Below are positions 52,484 to 61,970 of a stretch of DNA of 64,000 nt, one piece after another (positions within the stretch are counted from its first letter, which is position 1; every line of letters begins with the position of its first letter). A program made the position numbers and the translations under genes. A model generated the notes under the pieces. It ran no database searches. It saw only the letters and a list, made by a program, of their open reading frames with translations, and was not told the DNA's origin. Location: NCBI GenBank assembly GCA_964555705.1, contig CAZKTN010000007.1, positions 1 through 64,000 of the forward strand, given 5' to 3'. Origin of the DNA: ZLKRG44 sp964555705 (GTDB lineage Bacteria; Planctomycetota; Phycisphaerae; Phycisphaerales; SM1A02).

Positions 52484-53921
52484 CCTGTGCGGCGCCGCCG
52501 GGGAGGTCACGGGCAGCGGGTATCTCGTCGATACTGGCCGGGCGCGCGTGCTCGTGGACTTTGGCATGTTCCAGGGTCGCGGCGCGACAGATGCACGCAA
52601 CCGTGACCTCGGGCCCGTTGACCCGACGCGCCTCAACGCCGTCGTGCTGACGCACGCGCACCTTGACCACACCGGTCGCCTGCCCCTGCTCGCCGACCGG
52701 CTGCCGCGCGACTGCCTCATCCACGCCACAGAGCCAACCATCGACCTGACGCAGCTGATCCTCGAGGACTCTGCGCGCATCCAGGTGGGCGACCACGAGC
52801 GCGACCTGCGCCACGCGCGGCCCGGCGAGCATGTCGACCCGCCGCTGTACGCCCACGCGGAAGTGGAGGCGGTCACGCAGCGGATGCGGCCGGTGCGGGT
52901 GTGGACGCGGGAGGAGCGGCGCGATCCCGCGCACTGCCCTCCGGGCGCGCTCGCCGAGGGCGATGGGTGGCACGAGATTGCCGATGGCGTGCGCATCCGC
53001 ATGCGCGATGCGGGTCACATCCTCGGGTCGGCGAGCGTCGAGATGGATGCGGCCGGTCCCGAAGGCACGCGCCGCATCGTCTTCAGCGGCGACATCGGCC
53101 AGCGCGACACGCCGATCCATCCCGATCCGGATCCGCCCTCCGAGGCGGACCTGGTGTTCCTCGAGTCGACCTACGGCGACCGCAACCACCGCCCCTTCGG
53201 GGAGACCGTCGCCGAGTTCCAGTCGATCATCCGCGCCGCCGCATGGGACCGCGCGAAGATCCTCATCCCGGCGTTCGCGGTCGGCCGCACCCAGATCCTG
53301 CTGTGGTCACTGTCGCAGTTGTTCAGGCGCCACGCGATGCCGCGCATCCCCATCTACCTCGACAGCCCGATGGCGGCGCGCGCATCCAAGATCTACCGCA
53401 CGCACCCATGCGCGACCGATGCAGAGACGCGCGCCATGCAGTCGTCGGGCGACATAGAGCGTGGCCTGCGCACGCTGCGGATCCTGGAGACGTCGGACCA
53501 GAGCCGTGCGCTCAACGAGGAGTGGGGCAGCAGCATCATCATCGCAGGCAGCGGTACCTGCGACGGAGGCCGCATCATGCATCACCTGCTCCACAATGTG
53601 TGGCGGCACGGGGTGCAGATGGTGGCGACGGGGTTCATGCCAGAGGGATCGCTCGGCCGCCGGCTCATCGAGGGCGCGCGAAGCGTGCGGATACTGGGCA
53701 GGTCCGTCGAGGTGCGCGCACGGATCAGGACCCTCGGCGGGTTCAGCGCGCATGCGGGCCGAGACGACCTGCTATGGTGGCATGGCCACCTGAAGGGCGC
53801 GCCGCGAACGGTTCTCACGCATGGCGAGCAGCGACAGCGCGATTCGCTCGCTGCGGCGCTGCGCGAGCGCGGCGTGAGCGACGTGGACGTGCCGATGCGC
53901 GGCGCGTCAATCGAGCTGTAG
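52473..53921 (+). CDS. Beta-CASP metallo-beta-lactamase RNA/DNA hydrolase
   Basis: A 482-residue MBL-fold nuclease of the Ysh1/CPSF73-like group. Metal motif HAHLDHTGRLP is near residue 61, DAGHILGSASVE near 183, and FSGDIGQRDTPI near 207. The beta-CASP domain contains ESTYGDRNHRP, PAFAVGRTQ, GFSAHAGRDDL and TVLTHGEQ. It likely processes RNA 3' ends or degrades RNA. Overlap of 11 bases with cysNC places it in that transcript, but a functional link is not obvious. Confidence 0.9.
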   Translation: MRIDLCGAAGEVTGSGYLVDTGRARVLVDFGMFQGRGATDARNRDLGPVDPTRLNAVVLTHAHLDHTGRLPLLADRLPRDCLIHATEPTIDLTQLILEDSARIQVGDHERDLRHARPGEHVDPPLYAHAEVEAVTQRMRPVRVWTREERRDPAHCPPGALAEGDGWHEIADGVRIRMRDAGHILGSASVEMDAAGPEGTRRIVFSGDIGQRDTPIHPDPDPPSEADLVFLESTYGDRNHRPFGETVAEFQSIIRAAAWDRAKILIPAFAVGRTQILLWSLSQLFRRHAMPRIPIYLDSPMAARASKIYRTHPCATDAETRAMQSSGDIERGLRTLRILETSDQSRALNEEWGSSIIIAGSGTCDGGRIMHHLLHNVWRHGVQMVATGFMPEGSLGRRLIEGARSVRILGRSVEVRARIRTLGGFSAHAGRDDLLWWHGHLKGAPRTVLTHGEQRQRDSLAAALRERGVSDVDVPMRGASIEL

Positions 53922-53990
53922 GGCGAGCTGGAGCGGCGCCGCGGGAAGGCCTGCACGCCAGCCGGCGGCGCCGCAGGCCGGACGCGCGCA

Positions 53991-56060
53991 TCACGGGTAG
54001 CGCGCACGAGCCGCCTGCACTGCGGGCAGCAGGCCGAGGAACAGCCCCACAAGCTCGGGGTCGAACTGCGTGCCGGCGCCTTCGGAGATCGCACGGACCG
54101 CATCAGCCTCCGACCAGGCCGTCTTGTAGGCGCGCTCTGAGCAGAGCGCGTCGAACACATCCGCGATCGACACCACCCGCGCAAACAGCGGAATCTCCGC
54201 GCCGCGCAGCCCACGTTCGCCAAGCGGCGCCGCGCGGAGCTCGGACATGCGCTTGCCCTCGATGGACGATTCGTCAACGTTGCCTGGGTAGCCGCCCCCA
54301 TCCCACCGCTCGTGGTGGTGCAGCGCCACCTCGAGCGCCGTACGGTCAAGCACCGTCTCGCGCGCCGTGAACAGCTGCGCGCCGATGACGGTGTGACGCT
54401 TCATCGTGTCGAACTCGGCATCGTCGAGCCGGCCGGGCTTCTTCAGGATCGCATCCGGGATCCCGACCTTGCCCACGTCATGGAGCATCGCTGCGATGCG
54501 CAGCGTGTCGCGGTCCGCCTCCATCCGGTCTGCGGGCACGCCGTGCTTGCGCGCCCACGCCTCATAGAGCAGCACCGCCGTCACCGCGACCCGGTTGACG
54601 TGCGCCCCGGTCTCGTTGGGGTCGCGCATCTCCGCCATCCGGATCATGCGCAGCACGATCGCGCGCGTGAGGTGCGCGCGCTCGAGCGCCACGGTCGCAG
54701 CCGACGCGAAGGGCTCGATCACCTCAAGGTCCTCGCGGGAGAACCCTCGCGGGGGCTCGCCGAGGGGATTGATGAGCTGCAGCACGCCAATCGTCTGGCC
54801 TGCGACGCTGCGCAGCGGCACCGTCAGCACTGAACGGGTACGGAAGCCCGTGGCGTCGTCGAAGGCGCGGTTGAACCGGTACGGCGCGGATGCAGGGATC
54901 GCGTACGCGTCATCGACCACCAGGCGCTGGTTCGTGCGTGCCACGTATCCGGCCATGCTCGAGTCGTCGACCGGAATCCTCTGCGAACGGTAGGGAGAGG
55001 ACGTGCCGTCCGGGCCGACCGTCTCCGGCACACGCTCGTTCTGCACGTAGGCAAGCGTCAGGTGGCCATCGTCGCTGGTGAACACGCTGCCCGCCTCGCA
55101 ACGCATCAGGTCGCGTGCCTCGGACAGGATCCTCTCGACCAGGATGTCCGCATCCTGGATCCGGTTGAGCGCGGTGTCGATCGATGCAATCGCAGCGAGC
55201 CGTTCAGCCTTGCGCAGCACGTCCGTGCGCAGCGCACGGTTCTGCGACTCGATGCGGGCACGCTCGGAGAGCTGCCTCGCCATGAGGTTGAGGTCGGAGG
55301 CGACGGGCGCAAGCTCGTCGTTGCCACCCGCTGCAAGCGGCTTCGGGAACTCGCCCTCGCCGACGGCGCGCACGAAGGTGCGGAGCGCACCGATCGGGCT
55401 GAGGAAGGTGTCGACCGCCCGCCCGATCAGCAGCGTGCTCGCAAGGCCCAGCACCCCCGCGATCCCGATGGCGATCCAGAGGATCAGCCGTAGGTGCGCC
55501 AGGATCAGCCCGTAGGGCACGTCCACGGCAGCGAGCCCGATCGTCTGGCCTGTCGTGTCGTCCACGATCGGCGCATAGCCGGAAAGCCAGCTCCCCCACC
55601 GGTCACTGAGCTGGCGCGCCGTTGGTCTCGCCGCGGTGAACATGTCTGCGATGCCGTCGCCGTCGGGGTCATAGGTCTCGCCGGGAGGGCTCCACTCGTC
55701 CGTGCCGGGGGTGGCCGCATCAGCCACGAACTCCCACGTGTCGCGCCTGTCCGCCGACAGCGCGAGCAGGTACACGTACGTGACCGGATACTCCACGATC
55801 GCATTCGCGGCCTGCACGCGCCGCATCGCCTCCACAAGCCGCACGTACTCAGGCGACTTGGCGTCGCCCGAGTTCGCGACCGCAACGAAGTCCTCCGGAT
55901 CCACGCTTGCCGCCACCGTCTGCGCAAGCGCGATCACCCTGCCCTCGAGCGCCTTCATGAGCGCCCCGCTGGCGATGAGGTAGCCAGCCGCGCACATCGC
56001 TGCGGTGGACGCAGCGGCGACGGCGATCGTCACGATCTTGAGCTTTGTGCTGATCCGCAT
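53991..56060 (-). CDS. HAMP-GAF-HD-GYP cyclic-di-GMP phosphodiesterase
   Basis: A 689-residue membrane sensor. TM1 is near 8-30, an extracytoplasmic sensory region follows with DPDGDGIADM (possible Ca loop) near 155, TM2 near 190-215, then HAMP, GAF (about 290-450) and HD-GYP (about 470-660). The HD-GYP motifs are intact: HDVGKVGIPD and HHERWDGGGYPG. It hydrolyses cyclic-di-GMP in response to an external signal. Two starts are possible, ATG 56060 or GTG 56087; neither has a good ribosome site. Confidence 0.9.
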   Translation of the reverse strand: MRISTKLKIVTIAVAAASTAAMCAAGYLIASGALMKALEGRVIALAQTVAASVDPEDFVAVANSGDAKSPEYVRLVEAMRRVQAANAIVEYPVTYVYLLALSADRRDTWEFVADAATPGTDEWSPPGETYDPDGDGIADMFTAARPTARQLSDRWGSWLSGYAPIVDDTTGQTIGLAAVDVPYGLILAHLRLILWIAIGIAGVLGLASTLLIGRAVDTFLSPIGALRTFVRAVGEGEFPKPLAAGGNDELAPVASDLNLMARQLSERARIESQNRALRTDVLRKAERLAAIASIDTALNRIQDADILVERILSEARDLMRCEAGSVFTSDDGHLTLAYVQNERVPETVGPDGTSSPYRSQRIPVDDSSMAGYVARTNQRLVVDDAYAIPASAPYRFNRAFDDATGFRTRSVLTVPLRSVAGQTIGVLQLINPLGEPPRGFSREDLEVIEPFASAATVALERAHLTRAIVLRMIRMAEMRDPNETGAHVNRVAVTAVLLYEAWARKHGVPADRMEADRDTLRIAAMLHDVGKVGIPDAILKKPGRLDDAEFDTMKRHTVIGAQLFTARETVLDRTALEVALHHHERWDGGGYPGNVDESSIEGKRMSELRAAPLGERGLRGAEIPLFARVVSIADVFDALCSERAYKTAWSEADAVRAISEGAGTQFDPELVGLFLGLLPAVQAARARYP

Positions 56061-56104
56061 CTGGGAGGGGGCAGGCGCCAGGAACACTCATGTCCCAGAA
56101 GGAA

Positions 56105-56177
56105 AGCCGCCGACCGGACTTGAACCGGCAACCTCAAGATTACAAATCATGTGCTCTACCAGTTGAGCTACGGCGGC
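56105..56177 (-). tRNA. tRNA-Thr (TGT)
   Basis: A 73-base cloverleaf on the minus strand: acceptor GCCGCCG / CGGCGGC with discriminator T, D-arm GCTC/GAGC, anticodon stem CATGA/TCATG with loop TTTGTAA (anticodon TGT), and T-arm GCCGG TTCAAGT CCGGT. CCA is not encoded. Confidence 0.95.
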
Positions 56178-56194
56178 GAGGTTGATGGGACATC

Positions 56195-58339
56195 CTAGCC
56201 TCGCTGGCGGGAGGCACGGTGACGGCGCACAGCGAGCGCCACCACGCTGACATCCGCGGGTGACATCCCTGCGAGCCGCGATGCCTGGCCGAGCGTCGCG
56301 GGCCGGAACCTCGCGAGCGTCTCCGCGGCCTCCTTGCGCAGCCCTGTGATGGCAGATGGCTCGAGCGTCGCCGGAATCTCCATCTGCTCGCTGGCCGCAT
56401 GCCGGCGGATCTCGGCGCGCTGCCGCGCAAGGTAGCCCTCGTAGCGCAGGTCGGTGACGACACGCTCGAGCAGCGGCAGCTCGTCGTCGCTGATCGCTGC
56501 ACCGCCAGTCACGGCATTGGTCATGTGCGCGAGTTCGGCGATGCCCAAGTCTGGCCTGCGCGCGATGTCCGAAAGGCGCTTGCCGCCACCAATCGCGGCT
56601 GGCGCAGCCAGCCTCGCGAGCGTCTCATGGAGCTGCGCGATGCGCGCACGACGGCGCTCCCATTCGCTTGCGCGCGCATCGCACACGAGCCCGAGATCCA
56701 TGCCGCGCGCAGTGAGCCGCTCATCTGCGTTGTCTGCGCGCAGCAGCAGCCTGTGCTCGGCGCGGCTGGTGAACATGCGGTACGGCTCGCGCGGCGTGCG
56801 CACGACGAGGTCATCCATCATCACGCCGATGTAGGCCTCCTCGCGGCCAAGGCGCACCGGCTCGGCTCCAAGCGCGCGGCGCGCCGCGTTGAGCCCCGCG
56901 ACGAGCCCCTGCCCTGCGGCCTCCTCGTAGCCGCTGGTGCCGTTGATCTGGCCGGCCAGGAAGAGACCCTGCACCAGCTTGGTCTCCGCGGTCGCATCGA
57001 TCTGGTGCGGCCACACCATGTCGTACTCGACCGCGTATCCCGCGCGCACGATCTCGGCGCGCGAGCATCCCGGCATCGCACGCACCATCGCGAGCTGCAC
57101 CTCCGCAGGCAGTGACGTGGAGATGCCGTTGCAGTACACCTCGTCGGAGGCAAGCGACTCAGGCTCGAGAAAGACGTGATGCGACGACCGCTCGGCGAAG
57201 CGCACCACCTTGTCCTCGAGGCTCGGGCAGTAGCGCGGCCCGCACTCGGCATCGACCGCACCCGAGTACATCGGCGCGAGGTGCAGGTTCGCACGGACAA
57301 GCTCATGCACCTCTGCCGTCGTATGCGTCTCGCGGCACTCGACCTGCGCCATGCGCGGGGTCCACCGTCCGGGCAGGCCCGAGAGGTCACTGAAGGGAAC
57401 TGGAGGATCGTCGCCTAGCGCCGCCTTGAGCCCATCCCAGTCGATGCTCGCGCGCCGAAGCCTCGGCGGCGTTCCGGTCTTCAGGCGGCCGAGCTCGAAT
57501 CCCAGCGCACGCAGCGTCCCTGAGATCGCCACCGCCGCGCCCTCGCCCACGCGCCCGCCCGCGGTGCGCTGTGCGCCCGTATGCATGAGTGCACGCATGA
57601 AGGTGCCTGTGGTGAGCACGCACGCATCGCACGGGATTCGGGTGCTCGCGAGCGGGCGCCGCACCGCACCCGCACCGAAGGGCGCATGCGCCGCAAGCGC
57701 CAGCGACTCGGGCGATCCCCACCGCAGCGCAAGCCCAGGCATCTCGCGCGAGAGCGACGCCGCGGCCAAGTTCGCCTCGATCGCGACCGTGTCATGGTGG
57801 ACCTCGCATGCGCCCGGCGCCAGCGCCACACCGTGCACACGCCCATCCGTGACATCGATCGAGTCGACGAGCCCCTCCACCACCGTGATCAGGCCCGACT
57901 CCGGCCGGCCGCACGCGATCAGCCTCTGCACCTCCGCCGCATAGTGCATCTTGTCGCACTGCGCACGGGGGCCACGCACCGCAGCGCCCTTGCTCGAGTT
58001 GAGCACCTTGCCCTGAATGCTCGTGGCATCGGTCGCGAGCGCCATGACGCCACCGAGCGCATCGACCTCCCGGACCATCTGGCCCTTGGCAAGCCCCCCG
58101 ATCGCCGGATTGCAGCTCATCGCGCCGATGCGGGATGCATCCATGGTGACCAGGATCACGCGCGGCGAGTCAGGCGTCACGCCGCCGGTGGCGGACGCGC
58201 CATTGCTGCCACGCGCCGCCAACAGCGCGCGCGCCGCAGCGCACGCAGCCTCCACACCCGCATGTCCGCCGCCGATGACCACCACGGCCGGACCATCGTG
58301 GTGCCGCAGGACCTCCTCAGGATTCGCCAGCCTGGGCAT
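56195..58339 (-). CDS. mnmG: tRNA uridine-5-carboxymethylaminomethyl enzyme MnmG
   Basis: A 714-residue FAD enzyme that, with MnmE, installs cmnm5U34 in tRNA. FAD motif VVVIGGGHAGVEAACAAARA is near residue 32, SCNPAIGGLAKGQMVREVDALGG follows, and the later GPRYCPSLEDKVVRF and INGTSGYEEAAGQGL are diagnostic. It is longer than typical MnmG (about 630) because of an Ala/Gly-rich insertion after the first helix and a second insertion near 200-250. TATCCT lies 7 bases before the ATG. It follows tRNA-Thr in the opposite sense of usual operons. Confidence 0.93.
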   Translation of the reverse strand: MPRLANPEEVLRHHDGPAVVVIGGGHAGVEAACAAARALLAARGSNGASATGGVTPDSPRVILVTMDASRIGAMSCNPAIGGLAKGQMVREVDALGGVMALATDATSIQGKVLNSSKGAAVRGPRAQCDKMHYAAEVQRLIACGRPESGLITVVEGLVDSIDVTDGRVHGVALAPGACEVHHDTVAIEANLAAASLSREMPGLALRWGSPESLALAAHAPFGAGAVRRPLASTRIPCDACVLTTGTFMRALMHTGAQRTAGGRVGEGAAVAISGTLRALGFELGRLKTGTPPRLRRASIDWDGLKAALGDDPPVPFSDLSGLPGRWTPRMAQVECRETHTTAEVHELVRANLHLAPMYSGAVDAECGPRYCPSLEDKVVRFAERSSHHVFLEPESLASDEVYCNGISTSLPAEVQLAMVRAMPGCSRAEIVRAGYAVEYDMVWPHQIDATAETKLVQGLFLAGQINGTSGYEEAAGQGLVAGLNAARRALGAEPVRLGREEAYIGVMMDDLVVRTPREPYRMFTSRAEHRLLLRADNADERLTARGMDLGLVCDARASEWERRRARIAQLHETLARLAAPAAIGGGKRLSDIARRPDLGIAELAHMTNAVTGGAAISDDELPLLERVVTDLRYEGYLARQRAEIRRHAASEQMEIPATLEPSAITGLRKEAAETLARFRPATLGQASRLAGMSPADVSVVALAVRRHRASRQRG

Positions 58340-58346
58340 GCGATTC

Positions 58347-58352
58347 AGGATA
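58347..58352 (-). promoter_or_regulatory. TANNNT -10-like hexamer before mnmG
   Basis: TATCCT on the minus strand, 7 bases before the mnmG ATG; no ribosome site. Confidence 0.35.
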
Positions 58353-58391
58353 TGACGCCGGGCCGCCCCATCCACCTACCATCGGCGCCCC

Positions 58392-59849
58392 ATGTACGCG
58401 CGCATCTCCGCAGGATCCGTCCGCTCCGCAATCGCCGTCATCCCGATCTTCAGCGACTCGCCAACGCTGCCCCCTCGCCACGCGCGCACGCCCGGCGCCG
58501 CCGAGGCGATGCGCACCTTCAGGGCAGACCTTGGCGAAACCGTGGTGCTCGGCCACATCATGATGCTGGGTGCCGGACGGCGCGCCGACTTCACCCCCGT
58601 CACCGCAAGGACGCTTGGCGCAAAGCTCGTACGCGCCCTTGACCGAATCGGCGCATCGTCCGCGCGAATCGAGCTGGCTGCATCGCTCGCGCCCGACCGC
58701 AACCGACGCTTCGACTTCGGCCAGGCGTTCGGCGAGGGCATCGCGATCGCGAACTGGCGCATGGACCTCTTCGACGGCACCGCAACCAAGCGCGAGGCAC
58801 GGCGCGCCCGTCTCGCCGTCAGCGCAGACGACCCGGACTTCAGCGGCGGAATTGCGCGCGGGCTCGCGATCGGCGCCAGCGTCAACGAGGCACGCCGCAT
58901 CGCAGCGACACCGCCCAACATCTGCACGCCGGACTGGGTTGCGGCGCAGTGCCGGGCGCTCGCGCGCGCGCACGGCATGCGGTGCTCGGTCATCGACTAC
59001 GCGAAGGCCCGGTCGCTCGGCATGGGCGGGCTCACCGCCGTCGGCCGCGGGAGCGCGCACAAGCCGTGCCTGATCTCGCTCGAGCACCGTCCCCGGACCC
59101 TCTCGCGCGCAGCGCGCAGCGCGCACCTTGTGCTCGTGGGCAAGACGATCACCTACGACACCGGCGGCTACTCGCTGAAGGTCAACAACGGCATGAAGGG
59201 GATGAAGTACGACAAGTGCGGAGGCGCAGCAGTGATCGGGGCGATGCACGCGATCGCGACGCTCAAGCTCCCGCTGCGCGTGACCGCGCTCCTGCCCGCC
59301 GCCGAGAACATGGTCTCGGACGACTCGTACCGCCCTGACGACATCATCACCATGCACAACGGGGTGACCGTTGAGGTCACGAACACCGACGCCGAGGGAC
59401 GCCTTGTGCTCGCCGATGCGCTCAGCTGGGCGTGCCGGAAGCTGACGCCCACGGCGATCGTGGATATGGCGACGCTGACCGGCGGCGTCGTCACCGCGCT
59501 GGGCAAGTTCAGCGCCGGCTACTTCTGCACCGATGACGGCCTTCGCTCGCGCGTGGAGGAGGCCGCGGGCGCCACCGGCGAGAAGGTCTGGCAGCTGCCG
59601 CTGTGGCCCGAGCACCGCGAGTACATGCGCGCGCAGCACGCCGACATCATCAACTCGAATCCCTCGCGCGAGGCGCACCCGATCCAGGGCGCGGCCTTCC
59701 TGGCCTACTTCGTGGATGCGGGAATCCCGTGGGCGCACGTCGACATTGCGGGAGTGTCGGCCTCCGAGACGCCAAGCGACCTCTGCGTGCCTGGGCCCAC
59801 TGGATGGGGCGTGCGGCTGCTCGCCTCGCTCGCCGAGCGCATTGCCTGA
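58392..59849 (+). CDS. pepA: Leucyl aminopeptidase (M17)
   Basis: A 485-residue cytosolic metallo-aminopeptidase. The C-terminal catalytic domain has VLVGKTITYDTGGYSLKVNNGMKGMKYDKCG (metal and substrate Lys), the signature NTDAEGRLVLADAL, and ATLTGGVVTALGKFSAGYF. The N-terminal macro-like domain is divergent. Motif GKTITYDTGG differs slightly from the usual GKGITFDSGG. It trims N-terminal residues from peptides. TACCAT lies 9 bases before the ATG. Confidence 0.92.
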   Translation: MYARISAGSVRSAIAVIPIFSDSPTLPPRHARTPGAAEAMRTFRADLGETVVLGHIMMLGAGRRADFTPVTARTLGAKLVRALDRIGASSARIELAASLAPDRNRRFDFGQAFGEGIAIANWRMDLFDGTATKREARRARLAVSADDPDFSGGIARGLAIGASVNEARRIAATPPNICTPDWVAAQCRALARAHGMRCSVIDYAKARSLGMGGLTAVGRGSAHKPCLISLEHRPRTLSRAARSAHLVLVGKTITYDTGGYSLKVNNGMKGMKYDKCGGAAVIGAMHAIATLKLPLRVTALLPAAENMVSDDSYRPDDIITMHNGVTVEVTNTDAEGRLVLADALSWACRKLTPTAIVDMATLTGGVVTALGKFSAGYFCTDDGLRSRVEEAAGATGEKVWQLPLWPEHREYMRAQHADIINSNPSREAHPIQGAAFLAYFVDAGIPWAHVDIAGVSASETPSDLCVPGPTGWGVRLLASLAERIA

Positions 59850-59889
59850 AACCCTCAGCGCCCGCTCGCCGAGCGAATGGCCTGAGCGC

Positions 59890-60345
59890 TCAGACCGAGG
59901 GATCCTCGCCGCGCTCGATCCGCGAGATCTTCGCAAGACGGCGCGCGTGGCGGCCAGCCTCGTACTCCGTCTTCATCCACACGTCGACGATCCGCTTGAC
60001 CAGCGTCTGCCCCAGAAGGTCTGCCGACATGCACAGGACGTTGGCGTCGTTGTGGCTGCGCGAGAGCTGGGCGCTGAGCTCATCGAGCGCGAGCGCGGCA
60101 CGGATCCCCTCGACCTTGTTCGCGGCGATGGCCATCCCGATGCCGGTGCCGCAGATCAGGATGCCGCGGTCCGCGTCGCCGCGGCGGATCGCCTGCGTCA
60201 CGCGCCAGGCGCTGTCGGGATAGTCGCACTGCACGCCGTTGGTGTCGCCCATGGCGATGATCTGGTGGCCTTCGGCCACAAGCTGCTGCTCAAGGGCACG
60301 CGCGACAGGCGCGCCGCGATGGTCATTCCCGATGGCGATCCTCAT
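59890..60345 (-). CDS. rpiB: Ribose-5-phosphate isomerase B
   Basis: A 151-residue RpiB/LacA-B family enzyme interconverting ribose-5-P and ribulose-5-P. Motifs are IGNDHRGAPV, ILICGTGIGMAIAANKVEGIRAAL with the catalytic Cys, and SRSHNDANVLCMSADLLG. It overlaps the upstream phosphatase gene by ATGA. Confidence 0.93.
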   Translation of the reverse strand: MRIAIGNDHRGAPVARALEQQLVAEGHQIIAMGDTNGVQCDYPDSAWRVTQAIRRGDADRGILICGTGIGMAIAANKVEGIRAALALDELSAQLSRSHNDANVLCMSADLLGQTLVKRIVDVWMKTEYEAGRHARRLAKISRIERGEDPSV

Positions 60346-60842
60346 GTCGATGCTCCCTGGTCGCAGTGGTCCGCCTGCTGGCCGCGCCGGGCCAGCAGGT
60401 CCTTCAGGCGCGCGGGCAGGGACTCTCGCAGCCGCCGCGCGAGGCGGTCATACGCATCCTGGCCCATGCCGATCGGGTCCTCCATCGCAGCGCGCGGATC
60501 GACAGGCATCACCTTGGACTCGTGCTCGGCCTCTCCGCTCACAAGCCGGCGTGCAGCGTCCGCATGGCTGGGCGTCATGGCGAGCACCACATCGGCTGCG
60601 CGGACCATCTCGGCCGTAAGCCGCTTGCTGCGGCCCTCATGCCGGATGCCGAGCGCCTCGAGCGCCTCCAGCGCCTCGTCCGACACGGCGCCCCCGTCAA
60701 AAGCCGCGATGCCCGCAGACTCGACCAGGATCCGCTCCCCACCCGCATCCACACCCCCCCGCGCAAGGATGTCACGCGCGATCGCCTCGGCCATCGGGGA
60801 CCGGCACGTGTTTCCGGTGCAGATGAAGAGGATCGTGCGCAC
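60342..60842 (-). CDS. Low-molecular-weight protein tyrosine phosphatase
   Basis: A 166-residue LMW-PTP/ArsC-like enzyme. The P-loop is CTGNTCRS (Cys8, Arg14), with the general-acid Asp in EDPIGMG near 122. It would dephosphorylate protein tyrosine; arsenate reduction is less likely. Linked to rpiB, as in the common RpiB-phosphatase pair beside YwlC-type genes. It starts with GTG. Confidence 0.88.
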   Translation of the reverse strand: MRTILFICTGNTCRSPMAEAIARDILARGGVDAGGERILVESAGIAAFDGGAVSDEALEALEALGIRHEGRSKRLTAEMVRAADVVLAMTPSHADAARRLVSGEAEHESKVMPVDPRAAMEDPIGMGQDAYDRLARRLRESLPARLKDLLARRGQQADHCDQGAST

Positions 60843-60969
60843 GGCACTTCGATCCTAGCGAGTCCCAAACATGGCGATGTGGAGGAATCGCGATGACATT
60901 CCCCGCGACAGCGAGCAGGGATGCGCTAGATTGCCACCACAGGGGCACAGCCCCCAGATCGAGGAACTG

Positions 60970-61557
60970 GTGGAATTCGTCGGATACTCAGAGGCCTGGA
61001 GAGACCTGGCTCAAGGCGGCGTGGTGGAGGCCGAGCGCACGGACGCTGTGCTGCGCGTTGCCCTCGAGGACACTCCCGGCGGCGAGGTGGTCGAGGTGGC
61101 GGCGGACGACCACGCGCACGCGGCGCAGCTGCCGGCCGATGTCGCGCGCCTTCCTCGCGAGCGGATGGCCGAGCTCGTCGAGCGCATCGTGCACAAGATG
61201 CACCTCACGCGCGTGTGCGTCATTCCCGTCGGCAAGTGGCGTCAGGTCTTCGAGGCCGTAGCCGACGGCATGGCGCAGAACGAGAAGTGGCGTGCCGTCG
61301 ACAGCGCCGCCAACGTCGAACTCAACACTCGGGACCCGCTGATGGTGCAGCCCGCCGATCACCACACGCTGCGCGACCTTGTGGCAGCGGTGCTCAAGCA
61401 CGGCACGCAGCCGACGCACGGCATCGCAATGGCTGCAGTCGGAACTCCGCTGGTGATCGAGGCGATGCCCGCAGGAGAGCTCGCGGTGTACGCCGGCAAG
61501 GCGAGCATCGCGGCCGAGGTCCGTCACCTGCTCGAGCAGGTTGCGCTCAAGCGCTGA
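60970..61557 (+). CDS. Hypothetical protein
   Basis: A 195-residue soluble protein I do not recognise. Features are an N-terminal LVEFVGYSEAWRDLAQ, an Ala/Glu-rich first half and LTRVCVIPVGKWRQVFEAVADGMAQ near 90. The GTG at 60970 has GAGGAA just before it; upstream in-frame codons at 60871 look non-coding. No TM or signal is seen. Confidence 0.6.
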   Translation: MEFVGYSEAWRDLAQGGVVEAERTDAVLRVALEDTPGGEVVEVAADDHAHAAQLPADVARLPRERMAELVERIVHKMHLTRVCVIPVGKWRQVFEAVADGMAQNEKWRAVDSAANVELNTRDPLMVQPADHHTLRDLVAAVLKHGTQPTHGIAMAAVGTPLVIEAMPAGELAVYAGKASIAAEVRHLLEQVALKR

Positions 61558-61570
61558 CCCGGAGCCCGGT

Positions 61571-61909
61571 TCAGTCCGCGGCGACGGCGGGAGCCATCCG
61601 CTCCCCGTTGGGCTCCCACGACGCTCCGCAGGCGCTGCAGGCCGGCGCCGCGCCGGAGCGGCCTGCCACGCCGATTCCGCCACCGCACCACGGGCACGTG
61701 CCGCGACCGATCATCCGCCTGCACGCACGGCGGTCCGCCCACGCCAGCAGCCCGCCGCCGATTGGCACGAGCGCAGTGCTGAGCACGCTCAGGATGACCA
61801 GCGCAAGCGCCCCTAGGGGGAAGAAGAACACGCACGCAAAGGCGAGCAGGAAGGCCAGGCAGTAGCCCAGCAGCAGAGCGGGCCCGTAGGCCCCGCGAAG
61901 CCATCGCAT
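61571..61909 (-). CDS. Small membrane protein with C-terminal zinc ribbon
   Basis: A 112-residue protein with two adjacent hydrophobic helices (LLLGYCLAFLLAFACVFFFP and LALVILSVLSTALVPIGGG), then a zinc-ribbon with CPWCGG and CSACGA. Start uncertain: ATG 61909 or GTG 61945. Divergent from dnaN and possibly sharing its promoter region. Confidence 0.6.
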   Translation of the reverse strand: MRWLRGAYGPALLLGYCLAFLLAFACVFFFPLGALALVILSVLSTALVPIGGGLLAWADRRACRRMIGRGTCPWCGGGIGVAGRSGAAPACSACGASWEPNGERMAPAVAAD

Positions 61910-61958
61910 GACACGCACGAGCAGCACGGCGCGAATCGTAGGCACCCCGCGTGCCCGT

Positions 61959-61964
61959 TACACT
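61959..61964 (+). promoter_or_regulatory. TANNNT -10-like hexamer before dnaN
   Basis: TACACT, 6 bases before the dnaN ATG. A start placed 7 bases downstream of the hexamer coincides with the A of ATG. Confidence 0.45.
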
Positions 61965-61970
61965 CGCGCT